From the NCBI GenBank assembly GCA_024278015.1, contig JAJRUC010000034.1, positions 1 to 5,704 of the forward strand: a stretch of 5,704 nt of DNA. The letters are read 5' to 3'. This DNA is from Chloroflexota bacterium. GTDB taxonomy: Bacteria; Chloroflexota; Anaerolineae; 4572-78. The notes under the pieces are model-generated. The model did not search any database, was not told the origin of the DNA, and worked only from the letters and a program-made list of their open reading frames with translations. Below are positions 1-4,363 of the stretch, one piece after another (positions within the stretch are counted from its first letter, which is position 1; the number at the start of each line of letters is the position of its first letter). Both the position numbers and the translations under genes were made by a program.

Positions 1-83
1 TAGTGGTGCTGGGGTCTCTCGATGCGCTGAACAAAGCCAATGCGGAAAAGGGAGATTGGCTGAGCATCAAAAACGTGATGTAA
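1..83 (+). CDS. 3' end of an unidentified protein (partial, left edge)
   Basis: An open frame enters from the left edge (codons in phase from base 3) and ends at TAA 81-83, giving 26 visible residues that finish in GDWLSIKNVM. A perfect palindrome begins seven bases after the stop, which suits the end of a transcription unit, and the next gene lies convergently on the other strand. The fragment is too short to name a family: it shows a plausible soluble helix and tail, with no recognisable motif. It could be a chance open frame, since 26 codons without a stop is not rare in GC-rich DNA, but the stop-plus-hairpin arrangement favours a real gene end. Confidence 0.5.
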   Translation, partial: VVLGSLDALNKANAEKGDWLSIKNVM

Positions 84-90
84 CGCAATA

Positions 91-124
91 GCGTATGGGG
101 CGGCTCGCGAGCCGCCCCATACGC
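91..124. terminator. perfect 34-bp palindrome between convergent genes, likely bidirectional terminator
   Basis: Arms GCGTATGGGGCGGCTCG (91-107) and its exact reverse complement (108-124) form a GC-rich inverted repeat with no spacer, so the hairpin loop must come from the innermost pairs. It sits just after the plus-strand stop at 83 and just beyond the 3' end of the minus-strand cysM. Neither side has a clean T-run (AATTTATC on the right), so it is not a textbook intrinsic terminator. The position between convergent genes supports a role in ending both transcripts or protecting their 3' ends. Confidence 0.6.
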
Positions 125-149
125 CAGAATTTATCGTAGCAATTATCCT

Positions 150-159
150 CCCAAACTCA
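150..159. repeat. left target-site duplication of the 160-309 element
   Basis: CCCAAACTCA here is repeated exactly at 310-319, directly flanking the terminal inverted repeats of the element between them. The right copy is the 3' end of cysM coding sequence. Joining the two sides without the element restores an open frame that ends two codons later in TAA at 143-145. Confidence 0.75.
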
Positions 160-309
160 GTAGTGGCAAGAAGTAAGTGATATGTCATTGCGAGGGCGTA
201 GCCCGACCTGTGTCCCAACGGGGCAAGCAATCTCTGTGCCCCAATGGTGGGGATTGCTTCGCCTTCGGCTCGCAATGACAGCCTCCATCACTGACGATTG
301 AGCCACTAC
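160..309. mobile_element. 150-bp MITE-like palindromic element (GTCATTGCGAG type) inserted at the cysM 3' end
   Basis: The ends are an 8-bp inverted repeat, GTAGTGGC (160-167) and GCCACTAC (302-309). Inside are further mirrored blocks: TGTCATTGCGAG (183-194) against CTCGCAATGACA (269-280), and AAGCAATC (225-232) against GATTGCTT (252-259). The whole can therefore fold into a long interrupted hairpin. A 10-bp direct repeat flanks it (150-159, 310-319), the mark of transposition. It has no coding capacity, so a transposase must have acted in trans. Repeats with a GTCATTGCGAG...GATTGCTTCG...CTCGCAATGACA layout are, to my knowledge, widespread in several bacterial genomes. The insertion overlaps the last codon and stop of cysM. 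Confidence 0.8.
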
Positions 310-1277
310 CCCAAACTCAAGTATTTCTCGCCGCCATCCGGACAAACAACCACAATCACGCCGGACTCAAGCGTTTTTGCCAGTTGCAAGGCGGCCCACA
401 CCGCCGCCCCGGCAGAAATCCCCACAAACAACCCTTCGGTGCGAGCCAACCGCCTTGCCATCTTGTGGGCGGCTTCCGGTTGCACCGACGTTTTTGCGTC
501 GGCAAACGCGGGGTCGTAAATGCCGGGCATAATAGAACTCTCCATGTGCTTCAAGCCCTGAATAATGCCGATTTCGTCGGCGGGTTCCACTTCGGTAATG
601 TGGACGGCCGGGTTAAAGGCCCGCAATCGACGCCCGACGCCCATCAGCGTGCCACCCGTGCCGATGCCGGCCACAAAATGCGAAACCCAGCCGCCGGTCT
701 GCTCCTGGATTTCTACGCCGGTAGTGCGATAATGAGCCTGCCAGTTGGCCGGATTGTTGTACTGATCCGGCCGGAAGTACACCTCCGGTTGGGCGGCCAC
801 CAGCCGATTGGCTTCCACTATCGCCCCGTCAATCCCTTCCAGCGCGTCGGTCAGGTGCAGGTCTGCCCCGTAAGCCTGCAAAATCTGCTTGCGTTCCGGG
901 CTGACATTTTGGGGCATCACCAGCTTCACCCGATACCCCTTGGCCACGCCAATCATGGCCAGGCCAATGCCCGTATTGCCGGAAGTGGCCTCGATGATGA
1001 TGTGGCCCGGCAGCAACGCGCCACGCGCTTCGGCGTCTTCAATCATCGAAAGCGCGGGCCGGTCCTTGATTGAGCCGCCCGGATTAAACCATTCCGCTTT
1101 GGCAAACATCACCACGTCCGGCGAAATACCTTCTTCAGCCAAAATGCGATGCACGGGCAAAAGCGGGGTGTTGCCGATGCGGCCCAGCAGGGTATTGGCC
1201 TTCAATTGCACCGGCCACGGCGATTTTTTTGCGGCGCTTCTTTCGAGGCGATTGCGTTCAAGGGATTGGGTCATCAT
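306..1277 (-). CDS. cysM: PLP-dependent cysteine synthase, CysM type
   Basis: This is a 323-residue fold-type II PLP enzyme that makes cysteine by beta-replacement on an activated serine (O-acetylserine or O-phosphoserine) in the cytoplasm. Visible motifs are the PLP lysine K71 in GGSIKDRPA, the substrate loop TSGNTG (98-103), the phosphate-binding glycine loop GIGTGGT (204-210), GISAGAA (286-292) and the closing PDGGEKYLS (313-321). The overall pattern, including NPANWQAHY, HFVAGIGTGGTLMG and GRRLR, resembles mycobacterial CysM, which takes sulfur from the CysO thiocarboxylate; with cysO and a ThiF gene upstream, that role is likely. CysK or a cystathionine beta-synthase-like enzyme is the alternative. 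The start is one of two tandem ATGs; AAAGGA about 7 bases upstream fits the first. The stop TAG (308-306) is supplied by an inserted repeat: without it the protein would end one Gly later. It lacks the long C-terminal tail of M. tuberculosis CysM. It is separated by 142 bases from moeB. Confidence 0.93.
   Translation of the reverse strand: MMTQSLERNRLERSAAKKSPWPVQLKANTLLGRIGNTPLLPVHRILAEEGISPDVVMFAKAEWFNPGGSIKDRPALSMIEDAEARGALLPGHIIIEATSGNTGIGLAMIGVAKGYRVKLVMPQNVSPERKQILQAYGADLHLTDALEGIDGAIVEANRLVAAQPEVYFRPDQYNNPANWQAHYRTTGVEIQEQTGGWVSHFVAGIGTGGTLMGVGRRLRAFNPAVHITEVEPADEIGIIQGLKHMESSIMPGIYDPAFADAKTSVQPEAAHKMARRLARTEGLFVGISAGAAVWAALQLAKTLESGVIVVVCPDGGEKYLSLG
310..319. repeat. right target-site duplication, within the cysM 3' end
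   Basis: This second copy of CCCAAACTCA (the first is at 150-159) encodes, on the minus strand, the final Leu-Ser-Leu-Gly region of CysM. It marks where the 150-bp element entered the gene. Confidence 0.75.
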
Positions 1278-1322
1278 AGCCTGTCCTTTTCTGCATTAAT
1301 GGTCTATCCGTAAATGGGTGAG

Positions 1323-1402
1323 TATGTCATTGCGCGGCGCATTTTGCCGAAGCAAGCCCCGGCACAAAAAGCGGAGACGCCTTCGCTGACGCTCGGTGTG
1401 AT
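1323..1402. repeat. decayed relative of the GTCATTGCGAG palindromic repeat
   Basis: The left part, TATGTCATTGCG...GAAGCAAGCCCC, matches the first half of the element at 160-309. The right part, GGAGACGCCTTCGCTGACGCTC, resembles the usual GGAGATTGCTTCGCTGACGCTC half, but the closing CGCAATGACA has become GGTGTGATA, so the arms no longer pair well. It fills most of the 142-base gap between moeB and cysM. A short ATTAAT occurs on both sides (1295-1300, 1403-1408), too AT-rich to prove a target duplication. No convincing promoter for cysM was found in this gap. Confidence 0.6.
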
Positions 1403-1419
1403 ATTAATTGACAGACGGC

Positions 1420-2604
1420 CTACACCGCCTGCCGGTGCGGAACGCCGCAAAATTCCTGATAGTCAATTAATTCAGTGACGGTGGGATTTTGGCCGCACAC
1501 CGGGCAATCCGGATTTTTGCGGATGCGAAATTCCCTGAATTCCCCTTCCAGGGCATCATACTGCACAGACCGGCCCACCAGCGGCGTCCCGACTTCCAGA
1601 ATGAGTTTGATGGCCTCTACCGTCTGCAAACTGCCGATGATGCCGGGCAGTACGCCCAGCACGCCCCCTTCGGCGCAACCGGGGACTTCGCCGGGGGGGG
1701 GCGGGTCCGGGTACTGGCAGCGATAACACGGGCCGCCGCGAGCCGTATCGTACACCGTCACCTGGCCGTCAAACCGAAAGACGCTGGCATCGATGAGGGG
1801 TTTGCCCAGCAAGGCGCAGGCATCGTTGACCAGATAGCGGGTGGGGAAATTATCGGAGCCGTTCAAGACCAGGTCGTACCGGCCGATAATCTCGAACGCA
1901 TTTTGACTGGTGATTTGGGCGCGATGCCCAACCACCTTCACATCGGGATTTAACTGGGCAATGGTGTCGCGGGCTGATTCGACTTTGGGGCGGTCAATGG
2001 AACTCAGGCGGTGGATAATCTGTCGCTGGAGATTGCTGGCGTCAACCACGTCAAAATCAACCAGGCCGATGGTGCCCACGCCGGCGGCGGCCAGATAGAT
2101 GGCGGCGGGGCTGCCCAACCCTCCAACCCCAATCAACAATACTTTGGCATCGAGCAATTTTAGCTGGCCGTCCTCACCCACTTCCGGCATAATGGTGTGG
2201 CGAGAATAGCGGGCGCGCTGTTCATCGGTGAGCAGGCGGGGGGTCTCGAAGGGGAAGCCGGCGTTCTTCCACGCCCCAAAGCCGCCCGCCACAGAAGCCA
2301 CGTTGGTGTAGCCCATTTCGGCCAGACTGCGGGCGGCCAACACGGTACGCACCCCGCCGGCGCACATCAAGGCAACAGGCGCATCCCGGTTCACCACCAG
2401 ATTTTCTATTTGAAACTCCAGCAAGCCCCGGGGCAAGTGGAAGGCGCCCTTTACTTTGCCCTGCGCCCACTCGTCCAGTTCCCGAATGTCGATGAGCAAA
2501 GGTTTTTGGGAACGTTCAAGGGCTTCTTTCAACTGATAAACGTCTATTTCTGCGACGGACCGCTTCACTCGCTGCAATAATTCCGCTCCGGTTAAGTAAG
2601 TCAT
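1420..2604 (-). CDS. moeB: rhodanese-ThiF fusion, sulfur-carrier adenylyltransferase/sulfurtransferase (MoeB/MoeZ type)
   Basis: This 394-residue cytoplasmic enzyme is expected to adenylate the C-terminal glycine of a ubiquitin-like sulfur carrier and help turn it into a thiocarboxylate. Residues about 20-120 form a rhodanese domain with the persulfide loop CAGGVR (Cys81). Residues about 130-390 form a ThiF/E1-like domain with the ATP-binding loop GVGGLGSP (159-166), the NLQRQ motif (191-195), NGSDNFPTR (248-256), zinc pairs Cys293/Cys296 and Cys367/Cys370, and Cys310 in the GCAEGGVLG crossover loop. The rhodanese domain is N-terminal, the reverse of MOCS3/MoeZ, where it follows ThiF. The start is supported by GGAGG seven bases upstream. 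The gene begins 14 bases after the carrier gene, so the two are surely cotranscribed and translated together. The partner is probably the adjacent CysO-like protein; a role in molybdopterin or thiamine synthesis is also possible. A run of nine G (1693-1701) encodes the Pro-rich stretch before Cys310. Confidence 0.92.
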   Translation of the reverse strand: MTYLTGAELLQRVKRSVAEIDVYQLKEALERSQKPLLIDIRELDEWAQGKVKGAFHLPRGLLEFQIENLVVNRDAPVALMCAGGVRTVLAARSLAEMGYTNVASVAGGFGAWKNAGFPFETPRLLTDEQRARYSRHTIMPEVGEDGQLKLLDAKVLLIGVGGLGSPAAIYLAAAGVGTIGLVDFDVVDASNLQRQIIHRLSSIDRPKVESARDTIAQLNPDVKVVGHRAQITSQNAFEIIGRYDLVLNGSDNFPTRYLVNDACALLGKPLIDASVFRFDGQVTVYDTARGGPCYRCQYPDPPPPGEVPGCAEGGVLGVLPGIIGSLQTVEAIKLILEVGTPLVGRSVQYDALEGEFREFRIRKNPDCPVCGQNPTVTELIDYQEFCGVPHRQAV

Positions 2605-2618
2605 GTGTATTCCTCCGC

Positions 2619-2894
2619 TTAATGCCCGCCGGCCATAGCCGGCACAATAGACACTTCGTCAGCGTCGGTCACGGCGCTGGCTTCGCCTTGCAGGGTTCTG
2701 ATTTCGTTTTCGTTCACAAAAATATTGATAAAGCGCTTGATTTGCCCGCTTTCATCGCAGAGGCGGCCTTTCAGGCCGGGATAGGCCGCCTCCAGATTGT
2801 CGATGAGGGTGGAAATATCGCCGGCGGGCACAGTTACTTTGGCCTGACCATTGGTGTAACGCCGCAACGGACTGGGGATTCTTACAGTTGTCAT
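2619..2894 (-). CDS. cysO: ubiquitin-like sulfur-carrier protein, CysO/MoaD/ThiS family
   Basis: This 91-residue beta-grasp protein carries sulfur as a C-terminal thiocarboxylate. The sequence shows TVRIPSPLRRYTNGQ at the N-terminus, LIDNLEAAYPGLKGRL (30-45), RFINIFVNENEIR (54-66) and DADEVSIVPAMAGGH at the C-terminus. As I recall it, M. tuberculosis CysO has nearly the same blocks (SIP.LR..T.GQ, DLEANY.G, RFVNIYVN, ILPAVAGG), so CysO is favoured over MoaD or ThiS. The diglycine (89-90) is followed by one extra residue, His91 (codon CAT before TAA), so the glycine end must be exposed by a protease before activation; no such protease is encoded here. The start has a strong AAGGAG six bases upstream. 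It is the first gene of a unit with moeB and probably cysM, for which it is the likely sulfur donor. Confidence 0.9.
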   Translation of the reverse strand: MTTVRIPSPLRRYTNGQAKVTVPAGDISTLIDNLEAAYPGLKGRLCDESGQIKRFINIFVNENEIRTLQGEASAVTDADEVSIVPAMAGGH

Positions 2895-2917
2895 TTTTTT
2901 CTCCTTGATTTTGGTAA

Positions 2918-2929
2918 TTCGAGTTCGAA
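2918..2929. promoter_or_regulatory. small dyad upstream of cysO, possible operator
   Basis: TTCGA-GT-TCGAA is a short inverted repeat in the AT-rich leader, 24 bases upstream of the cysO start codon. Its size and place would suit a repressor site, but five-base arms can occur by chance and no bounded -35/-10 pair could be assigned around it. This is a weak call. Confidence 0.2.
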
Positions 2930-2950
2930 ATTTATTGAAATTATGTTATT

Positions 2951-2994
2951 TACCCCCTCCCCACCCCCGCAAAGAGGAGGGATTAAAGGGGGAG
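2951..2994. repeat. degenerate C-rich palindromic repeat (CCCCCTCCCC family)
   Basis: TACCCCCTCCCC (2951-2962) faces GGAGGG-ATTAAA-GGGGGAG (2977-2994), giving an imperfect stem. It is the same layout as the better preserved copies at 3291-3343 and 3472-3543, but the central CCCTCCCCCTGTCAGG part is reduced to CCCCCGCAAAGAGGAGG. It lies about 60 bases upstream of cysO. Confidence 0.65.
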
Positions 2995-3011
2995 AATACC
3001 CAAAAAGCCTG

Positions 3012-3097
3012 AAGCATCGAACCGAAGTCAATTTAAACGCCAACGACCCATATCAGGATGGGCCGTCAATTGAATCTGTTTATTCGATTTGATGCTT
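3012..3097. repeat. 86-base imperfect inverted repeat, function unknown
   Basis: Two 40-base arms (3012-3051 and 3058-3097) flank a six-base centre. The outer 15 positions pair at 13 of 15, starting AAGCATC against GATGCTT. The inner nine pair at eight of nine, ending CCCAT against ATGGG. The middle does not pair, so a fold would have a stem, a large internal bulge and a closing hairpin. It may be a worn MITE or a structured RNA; no gene is visible around it. Confidence 0.45.
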
Positions 3098-3130
3098 TGT
3101 GTGAGACCCATCTATGTGAAAGCCGTAAAA

Positions 3131-3186
3131 GCGACCACCATAGCATGTTTCTCACTTCATTGCCGAAACGATGCTATCGTGCTCGC
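3131..3186. repeat. 56-base imperfect hairpin in the intergenic region
   Basis: The left arm 3131-3151 (starting GCGACCACCATAGCAT) and right arm 3165-3186 (GAAACGATGCTATCG onward) are reverse complements except for two mismatches and one extra base, around a 13-base loop. Compensatory-looking differences lie within the stem. It is a clear secondary structure of unknown role: a REP-like unit, a remnant of a mobile element or a processed RNA structure are all possible. Confidence 0.5.
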
Positions 3187-3254
3187 CTGGAACAGGTACA
3201 ACAAATTGCCACGGCGGGTAACACACGCATATTCACTTTACCTTTTTTCAATTT

Positions 3255-3365
3255 CAGGACTTACGCAGTTGCGGTAAATCACGGTGTTTTACCCCCTCCC
3301 CAACCCTCCCCCTGTCAGGGGGAGGGGATTAAGGGGGGTAAAATGTTGCAACTGCGTAAGTCCTG
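3255..3365. mobile_element. 111-bp MITE-like element with CAGGACTTACGCAGTTGC ends
   Basis: Perfect 18-bp terminal inverted repeats, CAGGACTTACGCAGTTGC at 3255-3272 and its reverse complement at 3348-3365, are flanked by the direct repeat AATTT (3250-3254 and 3366-3370), consistent with a 5-bp target duplication. It is far too short to encode a transposase. Its middle is a C-rich palindromic unit (3287-3343) bounded by TTTTACCCCC and GGGGGTAAAA, so it looks like one repeat nested in another. It lies between sufT and cysO. Confidence 0.8.
3291..3343. repeat. C-rich palindromic repeat core inside the first MITE
   Basis: CCCTCCCCCTG (3304-3314) and CAGGGGGAGGG (3316-3326) form an 11-bp stem around a single T. 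An outer C-run (3292-3296) pairs with the G-run at 3333-3338. Bases 3291-3329 are identical to 3472-3510 in the neighbouring element. Confidence 0.8.
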
Positions 3366-3438
3366 AATTTATTTTATAGCGCGCCTTGCATCCTGTAATC
3401 TCACTCGCTACCGGAAACCTGACAGAAAAATTAATTAA

Positions 3439-3577
3439 TCTGAATTCGGAGTTTTTCTCAGTGCCTTTTTAACCCCCTCCCCAACCCTCCCCCTGTCAGG
3501 GGGAGGGGATATTTCCCCCCGCTTGAGGGGGGACTGAGGGGGGAGCAAACCCAAAATCTTGAAACTCCGAATTCAGG
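3439..3577. mobile_element. 139-bp MITE-like element with CCTGAATTCGGAGTTT ends
   Basis: The terminal inverted repeats are at 3439-3454 and 3562-3577, with one mismatch (TCTG on the left, CCTG expected). They are flanked by TTAA (3435-3438 and 3578-3581), which may be the target duplication. Because the flank TTAATTAA is itself palindromic, the exact boundary is uncertain and the mirrored block can be read as 22 bp (3433-3454 with 3562-3583). It has no coding capacity. Its right inverted-repeat block ends six bases after the sufT stop, so it may now shape the 3' end of the suf transcript. Confidence 0.75.
3472..3543. repeat. C-rich palindromic repeat core inside the second MITE
   Basis: The 11-bp stem CCCTCCCCCTG (3485-3495) with CAGGGGGAGGG (3497-3507) is the same as in the copy at 3291-3343. 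It is followed by a second small hairpin, CCCCCC (3515-3520) with GGGGGG (3527-3532), and by a closing G-run (3538-3543) that can pair with the opening C-run (3473-3477). The unit is longer than its neighbour copy by this second hairpin. Confidence 0.75.
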
Positions 3578-3589
3578 TTAATTACGTCT

Positions 3590-3892
3590 TTAGAAAAATC
3601 CCAACAAGGTTGGGTCTTCCATCATTTCCGGATTCCACTGCTCGGCCACAACTTCCACTTTCACTTCGGTGCCGGCGGCTTTCTCAGCCGCTTCCTTCAC
3701 CTGCTGAACCATCCAGGGGCCGTAGGGGCAAAAGGGCGTGGTCAGCAGCATTTTCAAATCGACGGGCCGGGTTGCAACATCGACGCTTTTGATAAGCCCC
3801 AAAGCAATCACATCCAGATGAAGTTCCGGGTCCAGCACGCTGCGCAGGGCCTCGCGGATGGTTTCTTCGGTAAATTGAACTTCTTCAGTCAT
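3590..3892 (-). CDS. sufT: MIP18/DUF59-family iron-sulfur assembly protein, SufT-like
   Basis: This 100-residue cytoplasmic protein of the MIP18/PaaD/SufT family has an accessory role in maturing iron-sulfur proteins. The family pattern is visible: a helix TEETIREALRSVLDPEL (8-24) with DPE at 21-23, then LDVIALGLIKSV (26-37), the strand-loop LKMLLTTPFCPYGPWM (46-61) with the conserved Cys55, a helix to about 73, and the terminal VEVVAEQWNPEMM (79-91). The start has AAGGAG at good spacing; an ATG four bases upstream in another frame stops after three codons. It follows sufU by 39 bases, as in the mycobacterial order SufS-SufU-SufT, which supports the name. PaaD, a phenylacetate-pathway homologue, is less likely since no paa genes are present. 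A MITE ends just downstream. Confidence 0.85.
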   Translation of the reverse strand: MTEEVQFTEETIREALRSVLDPELHLDVIALGLIKSVDVATRPVDLKMLLTTPFCPYGPWMVQQVKEAAEKAAGTEVKVEVVAEQWNPEMMEDPTLLGFF

Positions 3893-3931
3893 TCATTTTC
3901 TCCTTCGTTTGATTTAAGATACGCTATTCGG

Positions 3932-4339
3932 CTACCAGTCTTCATCATCTTCGTCAAGCGCTTCGATGTTATCAAGGCCGTAAATGCCGGCTTTCAGCAC
4001 CTTCAAAGAGAGCAAGGCGCATTTTAGCCGCACCGGGCCGATGGGGATGCCCAAATCTTCCAGAATATCCTCTTTGCCAAGCGCTTTCACCTCGGCCAGG
4101 GGCATGCCCTGAATGCGCTCCATCAACATTGAAGCGCCGGCCTGGCTGATGGCGCAGCCGTGGCCGGAAAACGCGGCCTTTTCCACCACGTCAGCGCCGT
4201 TGACGTACAGGTCTATCTGAATTTCGTCGCCGCACACCGGGTTGTGTTCCCGATGGCTGTGGGTGTGCGGTTCCAGTTCACCTTTGTAGCGGGGATGGCG
4301 GTAATGGTCCAGAATATTTTCTCGGTAAAGGTCGTCCAT
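3932..4339 (-). CDS. sufU: SufU, zinc-dependent sulfur acceptor/scaffold-like protein
   Basis: This 135-residue protein of the IscU/NifU N-terminal family, SufU branch, accepts persulfide sulfur from SufS and passes it on for iron-sulfur cluster assembly. The start MDDLYRENILDHYRHPRYKG is typical. The metal ligands are visible as Cys36 and Asp38 in NPVCGDEI, Cys62 in GHGCAIS and Cys107 in RLKCALLSLK. The spacing between the second and third cysteines includes the extra segment that separates SufU from IscU, and the IscU LPPVK motif is absent. The tail EALDEDDEDW is strongly acidic. The gene starts 24 bases after the sufS stop. Its AAGGAG (4361-4356) is 16 bases from the ATG, longer than usual, with no alternative in-frame ATG, GTG or TTG between, so translational coupling to sufS is plausible. 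Confidence 0.93.
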   Translation of the reverse strand: MDDLYRENILDHYRHPRYKGELEPHTHSHREHNPVCGDEIQIDLYVNGADVVEKAAFSGHGCAISQAGASMLMERIQGMPLAEVKALGKEDILEDLGIPIGPVRLKCALLSLKVLKAGIYGLDNIEALDEDDEDW

Positions 4340-4355
4340 GAGGCCGGGTTTCGTA

Positions 4356-4361
4356 CTCCTT
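4356..4361 (-). promoter_or_regulatory. distant ribosome binding site of sufU
   Basis: On the minus strand AAGGAG lies directly after the sufS stop codon, and 16 bases separate it from the sufU ATG. The usual gap is 5-10 bases. Only ACG-AAA-CCC-GGC-CTC lies in frame between them, so no better start is hidden there. Confidence 0.5.
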
Positions 4362-4363
4362 AA

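Larger units (their letters stand above)
2895..3589. other. 695-base gene-free region between sufT and cysO, packed with repeats
   Basis: From left to right it holds the AT-rich cysO leader with its ribosome binding site, a degenerate C-rich repeat, two imperfect hairpins (3012-3097, 3131-3186), about 65 unassigned bases, an element with 18-bp ends, 60 bases of AT-rich DNA, and a second element with different ends. Open frames on either strand are short, lack ribosome sites and run through the repeats, so none is called. The region separates the suf unit from the cysO-moeB unit, and a promoter for cysO is expected in it, though none could be placed with confidence. Confidence 0.7.

Noticed and set aside
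384..1073. 229-codon plus-strand open frame opposite cysM
   Set aside because: Antisense shadow of CysM; no ribosome site and no family features.
1278..1419. Possible promoter or riboswitch upstream of cysM
   Set aside because: Only a weak -35/-10-like pair is present (ATGACA, 18 bases, TAGACC), placing the start site almost at the ATG. No S-box or T-box elements are recognisable, and most of the gap is a decayed repeat.
1489..1953. 154-codon plus-strand open frame opposite moeB
   Set aside because: Antisense shadow of the ThiF domain coding sequence.
2622..3092. 156-codon plus-strand open frame crossing cysO and the intergenic region
   Set aside because: It is antisense to cysO and then runs through a C-rich repeat, with low-complexity translation; not a plausible protein.
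3058..3366. 102-codon plus-strand open frame in the intergenic region
   Set aside because: It crosses a hairpin and most of the 111-bp mobile element, lacks a ribosome site and shows no motif.
3291..3543. Repeated C-rich units considered as a CRISPR array
   Set aside because: Only two close copies exist, each inside its own inverted-repeat element, with no regular short spacers and no cas genes.
3472..3543. C-rich hairpins as intrinsic terminators for sufT
   Set aside because: The stems are strong but no T-run follows on the minus strand, so terminator function is not supported by sequence alone.
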